Both the position numbers and the translations under genes were made by a program. Positions 24,606 to 33,877 of a stretch of 64,000 nucleotides of DNA are shown here, piece by piece; within the stretch, counting starts at the first letter, position 1, and each line of letters opens with the position of its first letter. Where the stretch lies: NCBI GenBank assembly GCA_030681645.1, contig JAUXRX010000015.1, positions 62,001 through 126,000 on the forward strand, read 5' to 3'. The notes under the pieces were generated by a model. It was given only the letters and a program-made list of their open reading frames with translations, was not told the DNA's origin and made no database searches. This stretch comes from Archangium sp. (GTDB lineage: Bacteria; Myxococcota; Myxococcia; Myxococcales; Myxococcaceae).

Positions 24606-27600
24606 TCAGCCTACCCACGTGCGCGCGTTCTCGAAGAAGCGCAGCCACGGGCTGTCGTCACCCCACTCCTTCGGGTGCCACGAGAGCTGCGCGGTGCGAA
24701 TCACCCGCTCGGGGTGCGGCATGAGGATGGTGACGCGACCGTCGGGCGTGGTGAGCGCGGTGACACCGTCCTTCGAGCCGTTGGGGTTGAGGGGATAGCG
24801 CTCGGTGGGCGCGCCGCTCGCGTCGACGAAGCGTCCCGCGACGAGCAGCGGTGCATCGCCCTGCAGCTCGACCCGGCCTTCACCGTGCGAGACCGCCACC
24901 GGGAGCACGCTGCCTTCCATGCCCTTGAAGAACAGCGAAGGCGACGACTCGATCTTCACCAGGCCCACGCGAGCCTCGAACTGCTCCGAGCGGTTGCGCA
25001 CGAAGCGGGGCCAGGCCGCCGCGCCGGGGATGAGGTCCTTGAGCTGCGCCATCATCTGGCAGCCGTTGCACACGCCCAGAGAGAAGGTGTCGGGCCGGTT
25101 GAAGAAGGCGCCGAAGACCTCGCGGGTGCGCGCGTGGAAGAGCACCGACTTCGCCCAGCCACCGCCGGCGCCGAGCACGTCGCCGTAGGAGAAGCCGCCG
25201 CACGCCGCCAGGCCGCGGAAGGAGCCCAGGTCGAAGCGCCCCTCGAGCAGATCGCTCATGTGCACGTCGACCGCGTCGAAGCCGGCGCGGGTGAAGGCCT
25301 GCGCCATCTCGACCTGGCCGTTGACGCCCTGCTCGCGGAGGATCGCCACCCGGGGGCGGCTGGCGCGCGGGGGCGGCCGGACGGCGGGGTCGAAGGTCAG
25401 CTTCGTGGTGAGCCCGGTGAACGTCGCGTCGGTGCGCAGCGCGTGCTCTTCGTCGGCGCAGCTCGCGTCGTCGCGCAGCCGGTGCATTCGCCAGGTGGTG
25501 TCTGACCAGAGCGCGCGCAGCTCGGTACGGGTGAAGACGAGCGCGCCCAGCGTGAGGCGATCGTCGGTGCGGGGCGTGGCCACCACGTTCGCCGTCAGCC
25601 CACTGGCGGTGCAGCGCGCGAGCACGGCGTCGAGGTCACTGTCTTTCACCTGCACCACGGCGCCCAGCTCTTCCGAGAACAGCGGGGCCAGCTCGGACGG
25701 CTTGATGGTGAGCCCGCACGCGCCGGCGAAGGCCATCTCCACCAGGGTCACCAGCAGGCCGCCGTCGGAGCGGTCGTGGTACGCGAGCAGCCTGCCTTCG
25801 GCGTTGAGTGACTGCACCAGCGCGAAGAAGGCCGCGAGCGCCTTCGGGGAATCGACGTCGGGCGGCACGTCGCCCACCTCGTTGAACACCTGCGCCAGCG
25901 CGCTCGCGCCCAGCCGGTTCTGGCCTGCGCCGAGATCGATCAACACCAGCGAGGTGGGGCCGGCGTCGAGCTGGAGCTCCGGGGTCAGGGTGCGGCGCAC
26001 GTCACGCACGGGGGCGAAGGCGCTCACGATCAGCGAGAGCGGCGCGGTCACGGTCTTCTGGTCCCACACCGTGCGCATCGACATCGAGTCCTTCCCCACG
26101 GGGATGGCGATGCCCAACGCGGGGCACAGCTCGACGCCGACGGCCTTCACCGCGTCGTAGAGCCGCGCGTCTTCCCCGGGCGAGCCGGCGGCGGCCATCC
26201 AGTTGGCCGAGAGCTTCACGTCGCCCAGCTTGTCGATGCGCGCGGCGGCGAGGTTGGTGAGCGCCTCGCCCACCGCCATGCGCGCCGAGGCCGCGGCGTT
26301 CAGCAGCGCGAGCGGGGTGCGCTCACCCATCGCCATCGCCTCGCCGGTGTGCACGTCGTAGCTGGTCATGGTCACCGCCACGTCGGCCACCGGCACCTGG
26401 AGCCGGCCCACCATCTGGTCTCTCGCCACCAGGCCCGTCACCGAACGATCGCCGATGGTCACCAGGAAGCTCTTGTCGCCCACGGCGGGCAGCAGCAGCA
26501 CCCGGCGGATCGCCTCGGCCAGCTCGACGGGGGGCAACGCACGGCCGGAAGAACGCAGCCGCTTCACGTCGCGGCGCATGCGCGGCGGCTTGCCCAGCAT
26601 CACCTCGAGCGGCACGTCGATGGGCGTGGTCTTGAAGTGTGCGTCGGCGACCTGGAGCTGCCCGTCGGCGGTCGCGTGACCCAACACCGCGAAGGGGCAG
26701 CGCTCGCGCAGGCAGAACGCCTCGAAGCGCGGCAGCGACGCCACGTCGATGGCGAGCACGTAGCGTTCCTGGCTCTCGTTGCACCACAGCTCGAGCGGCG
26801 ACATGCCGGGCTCGTCGCTGGGCACCTTGCGCAGCTCGAAGCGCGCGCCCTTGCGGCTCTCGTGCACCAGCTCGGGCAGCGCGTTCGACAGACCGCCGGC
26901 GCCCACGTCGTGAATCGAGACGATCGGGTTCTGCTCGCCCAGCGCGGTGCAGCGGTCGATCACCTCCTGGCAGCGGCGCTCCATCTCGGCGTTGTCACGC
27001 TGCACCGAGGCGAAATCGAGGTCCTCCTGGGAAGCGCCCGAGGCGACCGACGACGCTGCCCCGCCGCCCAGGCCGATGAGCATCGCCGGCCCGCCCAGCA
27101 CCACCAGCGCCGCCCCCGGGGGGATGGCGCCCTTCTGCACGTGCTCCGAGCGCACGTTGCCCAGGCCGCCCGCGATCATGATCGGCTTGTGGTACCCGCG
27201 GATGCAGCCGTCGAACTCCTGCTCGTAGGTGCGGAAGTAGCCGGTGAGCGCGGGCCGGCCGAACTCGTTGTTGAACGCGGCGCCGCCGAGCGGGCCGTCG
27301 ATCATGATCTCGAGCGCCGAGGCGATGCGCGACGGCTTGCCGTGATCGACTTCCCACGGGCGCACCGCACCGGGCAGCTTCAGGTTGGACACGGAGAAGC
27401 CCACCAGGCCGGCCTTGGGTTTGCTGCCCCGCCCCACCGCGCCCTCGTCGCGGATCTCTCCGCCGCTGCCCGTCGACGCGCCCGCGAACGGCGAGACCGC
27501 CGTGGGGTGGTTGTGCGTCTCGACCTTCATCAGCAGGTGCATCGGCTCGCGGTGCGCGCCGTAGACGCCGCCGTCGGGGCTGGGGAAGAACCGGCCCGCG

Positions 27601-28376
27601 ACGTGGCCTTCGACGACCGAGGCGTTGTCCTTGTAGGCGCTCAGCACGCCGGCCGGGCTCGCTTCCGTCGAGCGGCGGATCATCTTGAAGAGCGAGTCGG
27701 CCTGGGCGACGCCGTCGATGACGAAGTCGGCGTTGAAGATCTTGTGCCGGCAGTGCTCGGAGTTCGCCTGCGCGAACATCATCAACTCCACGTCGGTCGG
27801 GTCGCGCTTCATCTTGGTGAAGGCGTCGACGAGGTAGTCGATCTCGTCGGGGGCGAGCGCGAGGCCGAGGGTGGTGTTCGCCTTCTCGAGCGCGGCGCGG
27901 CCGTGGGTGAGCACGGGGACGGTGGTGAGCGGCTTCGGGGTGTGGCGCTCGAAGAGCCGCTCGGCGCTCGCCACGTCGGGCAGCACCGATTCGGTCATGC
28001 GGTCGTGGAGGGCCGGGGTGCCGGTGAAGTCGCCGGAGAGCGTCCAGATGATGCCCCGCTCGATGCGGCGCACGGCCGTGAGCCCGCAGTTCACCGCGAT
28101 GTCCGTCGCCTTCGACGACCAGGGCGAGCGGGTGCCGAGCCGGGGCACCACCACGAAGGTGCGGCCGGTGACGCGGTGGGGGGGCTGCCGGGGGCCGTAG
28201 GTGAGCAGTTGGGTGAGCGTGTTCAGTTCGGCCGGGGTGAGCTCGCGTTCGACGTCGAGGACGTGCACGAAGTCGGCGGACGCGTCGGTGAGGCCGGGCA
28301 GTTGGTGGACGAGCCGGGTGAGGCGCTTGGCGAGGCGGGCAGGGCTGAACGCGGGTGGGCCGGGGATGATGACCAT
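24606..28376 (-). CDS. purL: Phosphoribosylformylglycinamidine synthase
   Basis: 1256 residues from the ATG at 28376 ([11 protein letters not shown]). It is a large single-chain PurL (E. coli type, about 1295). It has an N-terminal PurS-like part, then two FGAM-synthetase halves ([48 protein letters not shown]). The C-terminal glutaminase has [14 protein letters not shown] (nucleophile Cys) and [13 protein letters not shown]. It makes FGAM from FGAR, glutamine and ATP in purine synthesis. The open frame extends upstream beyond 28376, but that part shows no homology and overlaps the opposite gene. Confidence 0.95.
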   Translation of the reverse strand: MVIIPGPPAFSPARLAKRLTRLVHQLPGLTDASADFVHVLDVERELTPAELNTLTQLLTYGPRQPPHRVTGRTFVVVPRLGTRSPWSSKATDIAVNCGLTAVRRIERGIIWTLSGDFTGTPALHDRMTESVLPDVASAERLFERHTPKPLTTVPVLTHGRAALEKANTTLGLALAPDEIDYLVDAFTKMKRDPTDVELMMFAQANSEHCRHKIFNADFVIDGVAQADSLFKMIRRSTEASPAGVLSAYKDNASVVEGHVAGRFFPSPDGGVYGAHREPMHLLMKVETHNHPTAVSPFAGASTGSGGEIRDEGAVGRGSKPKAGLVGFSVSNLKLPGAVRPWEVDHGKPSRIASALEIMIDGPLGGAAFNNEFGRPALTGYFRTYEQEFDGCIRGYHKPIMIAGGLGNVRSEHVQKGAIPPGAALVVLGGPAMLIGLGGGAASSVASGASQEDLDFASVQRDNAEMERRCQEVIDRCTALGEQNPIVSIHDVGAGGLSNALPELVHESRKGARFELRKVPSDEPGMSPLELWCNESQERYVLAIDVASLPRFEAFCLRERCPFAVLGHATADGQLQVADAHFKTTPIDVPLEVMLGKPPRMRRDVKRLRSSGRALPPVELAEAIRRVLLLPAVGDKSFLVTIGDRSVTGLVARDQMVGRLQVPVADVAVTMTSYDVHTGEAMAMGERTPLALLNAAASARMAVGEALTNLAAARIDKLGDVKLSANWMAAAGSPGEDARLYDAVKAVGVELCPALGIAIPVGKDSMSMRTVWDQKTVTAPLSLIVSAFAPVRDVRRTLTPELQLDAGPTSLVLIDLGAGQNRLGASALAQVFNEVGDVPPDVDSPKALAAFFALVQSLNAEGRLLAYHDRSDGGLLVTLVEMAFAGACGLTIKPSELAPLFSEELGAVVQVKDSDLDAVLARCTASGLTANVVATPRTDDRLTLGALVFTRTELRALWSDTTWRMHRLRDDASCADEEHALRTDATFTGLTTKLTFDPAVRPPPRASRPRVAILREQGVNGQVEMAQAFTRAGFDAVDVHMSDLLEGRFDLGSFRGLAACGGFSYGDVLGAGGGWAKSVLFHARTREVFGAFFNRPDTFSLGVCNGCQMMAQLKDLIPGAAAWPRFVRNRSEQFEARVGLVKIESSPSLFFKGMEGSVLPVAVSHGEGRVELQGDAPLLVAGRFVDASGAPTERYPLNPNGSKDGVTALTTPDGRVTILMPHPERVIRTAQLSWHPKEWGDDSPWLRFFENARTWVG

Positions 28377-28557
28377 GGGGCGCAATGTGCCGGAAGCGCG
28401 GTCATCGCGGTAGCTGATGTACGGTGATGGCTTCCATCGGTAATCGCGATTGGTGGCTTCGAGGGAAGCGCTGGGTTGGGGTCGGGTTCCGTGCTCGACC
28501 CGGGCTGGCCCCTCGACTTCCGGCCTTCTGTGATGGCGATTCCACAGGTGACGGGCA

Positions 28558-29283
28558 GTGAGCTCCCACCCTTGGAAACTGGGTGGGGTCGGCGGTGCAG
28601 AGAGTGCGCTCTCGCACCAGACGGCTGCGTTCCTGCACGGGCTCGATGGGTTCACGAAAGAGCCGCCGAAGGTCGTCGAGCTGACGGTGCCTGCGAGCAG
28701 GCGGTTCGTGGCGCCCGGGGTTCGGCTGCACCGGACGGTCGAGGAAGCAGTGCCCACCGAGGTCGTGCGAAGTCTCAGGGTCACCTCGCTGGCGAGGACC
28801 CTCTTCGATCTCTCGACGGTGCTGACGCCTGGGCGACTCGAGGTGGCGCTCGACTCGGCCCGGCGCGGGCGTTCGCTCCTGCCGGATGAACTGAAGGCGT
28901 ATCTCGCCACACTCAAGGCACGGCGCCACGGTGCTTGTCGCCTGGGTGAGCTGCTCGCCGTGAGGGACAGCCCCGTCGATTCAGCGCTCGAGGTGGAGTT
29001 CCTGCAGGAGGTCGCGCGACGAGGGCTTCCCGCACCGGTGGCCGGGTATTCCGTCTTCATCGAGAAGCGCTTCATCATGAAGGTGGACTGCGCGTGGGTG
29101 CAGCAGAAGGTCGCGGCGCACCTCGACAGCTATCGCTACCACCATCACCGCGAGCGCTTCGAGCGCGACGCGCGCCAACGCAGCCTGCTCGCGGGGGCGA
29201 AGTGGCACAGCGTGGCGATCACGCACCGCGCCCTCAAGGGCCAGGAGTGGAGCGACACGCTGAAGCGGCTGCTGTTGCCCTGA
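28558..29283 (+). CDS. AbiEi/DUF559-like protein, probably N-terminally shortened
   Basis: 241 residues from a GTG directly after an in-frame stop at 28549-28551. Residues 10-110 match the middle of AbiEi-type proteins ([43 protein letters not shown]). Residues 145-240 match the Vsr-like DUF559 domain ([34 protein letters not shown]). The usual N-terminal winged helix is missing. Where DUF559 proteins have AVExDG, this has AAHLDS, so a conserved Glu is replaced by His. It may be a decaying or repurposed defence or nuclease gene, divergent from purL. Confidence 0.6.
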   Translation: MSSHPWKLGGVGGAESALSHQTAAFLHGLDGFTKEPPKVVELTVPASRRFVAPGVRLHRTVEEAVPTEVVRSLRVTSLARTLFDLSTVLTPGRLEVALDSARRGRSLLPDELKAYLATLKARRHGACRLGELLAVRDSPVDSALEVEFLQEVARRGLPAPVAGYSVFIEKRFIMKVDCAWVQQKVAAHLDSYRYHHHRERFERDARQRSLLAGAKWHSVAITHRALKGQEWSDTLKRLLLP

Positions 29284-29365
29284 CCAGGTCGAAGCCATCA
29301 TCAACGCGTCAAGAAGAGCCCGGGTCGAGAGGCCAGCCCGACTGGGGCGCCAAACGAACACGCGA

Positions 29366-29470
29366 TCGCACCACCTTCCCCCGGGCCGTTGCAGTTCCGA
29401 ACATGACTGTGGTGCCGCGCAAGACGCGGTCGCACCACCTTCCCCCGGACCGTTGCAGTTCCGAACATGA
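29366..29470 (+). repeat. Two direct copies of a 41-base sequence
   Basis: Copies at 29366-29406 and 29430-29470 differ at one base; the period is 64. Each contains TCGCACCACCTTCCCCCGG and ends GTTCCGAACATGA. They sit in the 200 bases between the DUF559-like gene and the MBL-fold gene, ending 16 bases before the latter's start. They may be regulatory or a local duplication. Confidence 0.8.
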
Positions 29471-29485
29471 GAGAGTGCGCCCGCC

Positions 29486-30457
29486 GTGGCCCTGTCCCGC
29501 CGTTCGAAGATCCTGCTCTCGCTGCCCGTGGTGCTCACGGCGCTGCTCGTCATCACCTGGTTCATCTTCACCCGGCACGTGCCGTGGAAGATCCCCCCGC
29601 AGCACCAGCCACCCGCTTCCTGGCGCGTGCCGGTGCAGCCCGGCCACGGACTCACCCTGCGTTCACTCGGAGTGAGCGGCTTCGAGCTCACCGACGGCAC
29701 CACCACCGTGCTGATGGACCCGACGCCCACCCGGCCCGATCCGCTTGCGCTCATCACCGGCCCCATCGACGCCGACCCCGAGCTGGGCGCGAAGGTCTGT
29801 CCGAAGGCCGACGTCATCCTCGTCAATCACACCCACTTCGATCACGCCCTCGACGTCGGCGCCATCGCGAAGCGCACCGGCGCGCTGGTGGTCGGCTCGC
29901 AGAACACCGTCAACCTCGCCCTCAGCCGTGGCGTGCCGAAGGAGAAGACGCGCGTGGTGAAGTCGGGCGACCAGCTCGCCGTGGGCGGCTTCACCATCGA
30001 CGTACGCGCCTCACGCCACACGGACCTCCTGGTGTCGCAGCCGATGAGCGGCGTCGTCTCGCCCGAGGCCAAAGCGCTCTGGTTCTGGAGCTACGCGCTC
30101 GACGACACCCTCACCTACCGCCTCGAGGCCGCGGGCACGACGGTCTGGTTCCACCCCACCAGCACGTACGCGCCCGCCGAGCTCGGTGGCCTCACCGCCA
30201 GGACCCTCATCATCGGCGTCACCGGAGAGAAACAAACGAAGGCCAGGGTCGAAGGCCTGCTGGCCGAGAGCAGGGCCACGCGGGTCCTCCCCACGCACTA
30301 CGACAACTTCTTCCAGCCGTACGAGCGGGGCCTCGCGCTCATGCCGGGGCTCGACCTCGATCACCCGCGCCAGCTCTTCCTCGACGCCGACCCGAAGCTC
30401 GAGTGGGGCGTGCTCGAGCTCGGAGAGACCATCGCCCTCCCACCCGACGCGGAGTAA
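29486..30457 (+). CDS. Membrane-anchored MBL-fold metallohydrolase
   Basis: 323 residues. One membrane segment at about 9-30 (ILLSLPVVLTALLVITWFIF) is followed by the metallo-beta-lactamase fold. The key motif is ILVNHTHFDHALD (HxHxDH) near residue 113. Further ligands are likely in ASRHTDLL near 177 and VLPTHYDNF near 270. The pattern resembles UlaG/NAPE-PLD-like hydrolases. The next gene starts 10 bases later, so the pair is an operon with a membrane lipid theme. Confidence 0.82.
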   Translation: MALSRRSKILLSLPVVLTALLVITWFIFTRHVPWKIPPQHQPPASWRVPVQPGHGLTLRSLGVSGFELTDGTTTVLMDPTPTRPDPLALITGPIDADPELGAKVCPKADVILVNHTHFDHALDVGAIAKRTGALVVGSQNTVNLALSRGVPKEKTRVVKSGDQLAVGGFTIDVRASRHTDLLVSQPMSGVVSPEAKALWFWSYALDDTLTYRLEAAGTTVWFHPTSTYAPAELGGLTARTLIIGVTGEKQTKARVEGLLAESRATRVLPTHYDNFFQPYERGLALMPGLDLDHPRQLFLDADPKLEWGVLELGETIALPPDAE

Positions 30458-30466
30458 AGAGGCCCC

Positions 30467-31579
30467 GTGGGACCGAACCTCATCGCGCTGGCCATTCCGC
30501 TCTTCTTCGTGGGCATCGGCATCGAGCTGGCGGTCGCGAAGGCGAAGGGCCGCGCCGTCTACCGCCCCGCTGACGCGATGGCCGACATGGGCTGCGGCAT
30601 CGTGCAGCAGCTGGTGAGCTTCTTCATCTCGACCGCGGTGATCACCGGCGCCTACCAGTGGCTCTCGGAGTACCGCTTCTGGACCATCCCCACCGCCTGG
30701 CTGCCGTGGGTGGCGGCGCTCGTGGGCGTGGAGTTCGCCTACTACTGGTGGCACCGCCTCTCGCACGAGGTGAACATTCTCTGGGCGGCGCACGTGGTTC
30801 ACCACCACAGCGAGGACTACAACCTGGCCGTCGCGCTGCGGCAGTCGATCTCCACGTGGATCACCAGCCTGCCGTTCTACCTGCCGCTCGCGCTCCTGGG
30901 CGTGCCGCTGCTCCCGTTCGCCGCGATCCTCGGGCTCACCACGCTCTATCAATTCTGGATCCACACCGAGCTGGTGCCGAAGCTGGGGTTCCTCGAGAAG
31001 ATCATCAACACGCCCGCGCTCCACCGCGTGCACCACGCGATCAACCCGCGCTACCTCGACAAGAACCACGCGGCGACCTTCTCGCTCTTCGATCGCCTCT
31101 TCGGCACCTGGGAACCCGAGACCGAGCCCTGCGTCTACGGAACCACCCGCCCCATCAACTCGTACAACCCGCTCTGGGCGCAGGTGGAGACGTACGTCGA
31201 TCTCGTTCAGCTCGCGCGCAAGGCGCCCACCACCGTCGAGGCCCTCAAGGTCTTCTTCGCCTCGCCCGGCTGGCGCCCCGCGTGGATGGGGGAAGCCCTC
31301 AAGCGTGACTTTTCCCGCAAGTACGACCCGCAGAGCAGCCCCGCCACCGTGCGCTACGCGCTGTTCAACTGGCTGGTGCTGCTCGGCGGCGTGTTCGCCT
31401 TCCTCATGTGGGGCGCCGCGCTGTCCGGCACCTCGAAGGCCGCGGTGGTGGCGATCGTGGTGATGAGCGTGCTCTCGCTGCCCTCGCTGGTGGAGGGCCG
31501 TTCGTGGGCGAAGGCCCTCGAAGGGGCCCGGCTGCTCTCGCTGCCCATCGCCCTGGGCATCATCGCCGTCGTGCGTTGA
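30467..31579 (+). CDS. Sterol desaturase/fatty acid hydroxylase family membrane protein
   Basis: 370 residues from a GTG start. It carries the His-box set of the di-iron membrane hydroxylases: WWHRLSHEVN, WAAHVVHHHSEDYN, and HRVHHAINPRYLDKNHAATF, with LFDRLFGTWEPE, near residues 95-220. Hydrophobic segments flank these, and two more lie near the C-terminus (YALFNWLVLLGGVFAFLMW). It hydroxylates or desaturates a lipid; the substrate is unknown. It is in an operon with the MBL-fold gene. Confidence 0.87.
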   Translation: MGPNLIALAIPLFFVGIGIELAVAKAKGRAVYRPADAMADMGCGIVQQLVSFFISTAVITGAYQWLSEYRFWTIPTAWLPWVAALVGVEFAYYWWHRLSHEVNILWAAHVVHHHSEDYNLAVALRQSISTWITSLPFYLPLALLGVPLLPFAAILGLTTLYQFWIHTELVPKLGFLEKIINTPALHRVHHAINPRYLDKNHAATFSLFDRLFGTWEPETEPCVYGTTRPINSYNPLWAQVETYVDLVQLARKAPTTVEALKVFFASPGWRPAWMGEALKRDFSRKYDPQSSPATVRYALFNWLVLLGGVFAFLMWGAALSGTSKAAVVAIVVMSVLSLPSLVEGRSWAKALEGARLLSLPIALGIIAVVR

Positions 31580-31631
31580 ACAAAGCAGGTCCCGCTTGGA
31601 ATGAGCCCCTCCCCGCCCTACAAGGCGCGCC

Positions 31632-32852
31632 ATGCGCGTCTCCCTCTTTGCAGCGCTCGCCGCCCTCACGTTCGCCGTGACCGGATGCGAGAAGAAGCCG
31701 ACCACGACCGAGACCCCGAAGCCCGTCGATGCGAAGCCCGCCGACGTCAAGCCGGCTGACCCGAAGGCCGTCGTCGACGCGAAGCCGGCGGAAGGCGACA
31801 CCATTCTTCTCGGCGAGGTGGGCTCGCTCACCGGCAGCGAGGCCGCCTTCGGCATCTCGACCCGCAACGGCATCGAGCTGGCGCTGGAAGAGGCGAACGC
31901 GGCGGGCGGAGTGAAGGGCAAGAAGCTGGCGGTGCGCGTGTACGACGACCAGAGCAAGCCCGAGGAGGCCGCGTCTGCCGCCACCCGCCTCATCACCCAG
32001 GACAAGGTGGTGGCCATTCTGGGCGAGGTCGCCTCGTCGAACTCGCTGGCGATGGCGCCCAAGGCCCAGGAGGCGAAGGTGCCGATGGTCTCGCCCTCGT
32101 CCACCAACCCCAAGGTCACCGAGGTGGGCGACTACATCTTCCGCGTGTGCTTCATCGATCCGTTCCAGGGCTTCGTGATGGCGCGCTACGCGCACGACAC
32201 GCTCAAGTTCTCGAAGGTCGCCATCCTCACCGACAAGAAGAGCGCGTACTCGGAAGGCCTCACCGAGGTGTTCCAGAAGAAGTTCACCGAGATGGGCGGC
32301 CGCATCGTGGGCGTGGTGGCGTACTCGAAGGGCGACACCGACTTCCGCTCGCAGCTGACCAACGTGAAGAAGCTCAAGCCCGAGGGCGTGTACGTGCCGG
32401 GCTACTACCAGGACGTGGCGCTGATCGCCGAGCAGGCGAAGGAGCTCGGCCTCAAGGTGACGATGATGGGCGGCGACGGGTGGGACAGCGAGAAGCTCTT
32501 CGAGCTCGGCGGCGCCGCGGTCGAAGGCAGCTACGTGTCGAACCACTACTCGGCAGACGACCCGTCGCCCCGGGTGCAGGACTTCATCAAGAAGTACCAG
32601 GCGAAGTTCGGCGCGGTGCCCGACTCGCTCGCGGCGCTCGGCTACGACTCGGCCAACGTGGTGATCGACGCGCTCAAGCGGGCGCCCGACACCTCGGGGC
32701 CCGCGCTGCGTGACGCCATCGCCCAGACGAAGGACTTCCCCGGCGTGGCCGGCACCATCACCCTCGACGAGAAGCGCAACCCGGTGAAGCCGGCGGTGGT
32801 GCTCAAGGTCGAGGGCGGCAAGTTCAAGTACGTCGACACCATCTCGCCGTAG
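31632..32852 (+). CDS. livK: Branched-chain amino acid ABC transporter substrate-binding lipoprotein
   Basis: 406 residues with lipobox Cys19 (FAVTGCEKK). A Lys/Pro/Ala-rich linker follows (about 22-55, with repeated DAKPADVKPADPK-like units). The periplasmic-binding type I domain has GEVGSLTGSEAAFG, NAAGGVKGKKLAVRVYDDQS, LGEVASSNSLAMAPKAQEAK and GDGWDSEKL. It delivers leucine/isoleucine/valine-like ligands to LivHM. It lies 13 bases upstream of livH. The ATPases and second permease are at 12.8-15.4 kb on the other strand. Confidence 0.9.
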   Translation: MRVSLFAALAALTFAVTGCEKKPTTTETPKPVDAKPADVKPADPKAVVDAKPAEGDTILLGEVGSLTGSEAAFGISTRNGIELALEEANAAGGVKGKKLAVRVYDDQSKPEEAASAATRLITQDKVVAILGEVASSNSLAMAPKAQEAKVPMVSPSSTNPKVTEVGDYIFRVCFIDPFQGFVMARYAHDTLKFSKVAILTDKKSAYSEGLTEVFQKKFTEMGGRIVGVVAYSKGDTDFRSQLTNVKKLKPEGVYVPGYYQDVALIAEQAKELGLKVTMMGGDGWDSEKLFELGGAAVEGSYVSNHYSADDPSPRVQDFIKKYQAKFGAVPDSLAALGYDSANVVIDALKRAPDTSGPALRDAIAQTKDFPGVAGTITLDEKRNPVKPAVVLKVEGGKFKYVDTISP

Positions 32853-32865
32853 GCCCGCGTCCGCC

Positions 32866-33813
32866 GTGTACGAGTTCATTCAGCACCTCATCAACGGGCT
32901 GGCTGCGGGCACCATCTATGCCCTCGTCGCGCTCGGCTACACGATGGTCTACGGGGTGCTCAAGCTCATCAACTTCGCCCACGGCGACGTGATGATGGTG
33001 GGCGTCTACGTGGGCTACGCGGTGGCTTTCCTGCTGGGGCGGGAGCACCTGGGCAGCATCAGCGGCGCGCTGCTGGTGTTCGCCGTCTCGCTGACCGCGT
33101 GCGCCGCGTTCGGCTTCTTCATCGAGCGCTTCGCCTACCGCCCGCTGCGCGACAAGCCGCGGCTCACCTCGCTCATCACCGCCATCGGCATCAGCTTCGC
33201 GCTCTCGTACGGCTTCCAGCTCGACTTCGTGCTCAAGCTCGGCGGGCACAACCTCACCATTCTCCCCGGCGCGGCGTCGCGGCGCTTCCCCGCCATCATC
33301 ACCCCGTCGGAATGGATGGTGCTGGGCGACAACGACGTGATCATCTGGAACTGGCAGGTCATCTCGTTCCTGATCGCGATCGCGCTGATGGGCAGCCTGC
33401 AGTACCTCGTGTTCCGCACCCGCTTCGGCAAGGCGATGCGCGCGGTGTCGCACGATCACAAGGTGGCCGGGCTGCTGGGCATTCCAGTCGACACCATCAT
33501 CGCGGGCACGTTCATGCTCGGCAGCGCGCTCGCGGCGGGCGCGGGCATTCTCTACGCCATCAAGGACAAGTCGATTCAGCCGCTGATGGGCGTGATGGTG
33601 GGCTTGAAGGCCTTCGTCGCGGCGGTGATCGGCGGCATCGGCAATCTCCCGGGCGCGGTGGTGGGTGCGCTGCTGCTGGGGCTGTGTGAGGAGTTCATCG
33701 TCGGCTACACCGCGTCGAGCTGGCGGGACGCGGTGGCCTTCGGGTTTCTCATCGTGGTGCTGCTGTTCCGTCCCGAGGGGTTGTTCGGGCGGGCGCAGGC
33801 CGAGAAGGTCTGA
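32866..33813 (+). CDS. livH: Branched-chain amino acid ABC transporter permease
   Basis: 315 residues from a GTG start. It has about eight membrane segments with the LivH signatures LAAGTIYALVALGYTMVYGVLKLINFAHGD near the start, FGKAMRAVSHDHKVAGLLGI (coupling loop) and GLKAFVAAVIGGIGNLPGAV. It pairs with LivM. It is separated from its partner genes by about 17 kb. Confidence 0.92.
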   Translation: MYEFIQHLINGLAAGTIYALVALGYTMVYGVLKLINFAHGDVMMVGVYVGYAVAFLLGREHLGSISGALLVFAVSLTACAAFGFFIERFAYRPLRDKPRLTSLITAIGISFALSYGFQLDFVLKLGGHNLTILPGAASRRFPAIITPSEWMVLGDNDVIIWNWQVISFLIAIALMGSLQYLVFRTRFGKAMRAVSHDHKVAGLLGIPVDTIIAGTFMLGSALAAGAGILYAIKDKSIQPLMGVMVGLKAFVAAVIGGIGNLPGAVVGALLLGLCEEFIVGYTASSWRDAVAFGFLIVVLLFRPEGLFGRAQAEKV

Positions 33814-33877
33814 AGCGCGGTTGCACGCCGGGCCCCTCTCGGGGGTCGAGCGGGAGCTACGTGAACCAGGAGTCGTC

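Noticed and set aside
28377..29078. N-terminal extension of purL
   Set aside because: Shows no PurL similarity and lies antisense to the DUF559-like gene; PurL homology begins at the ATG at 28376.
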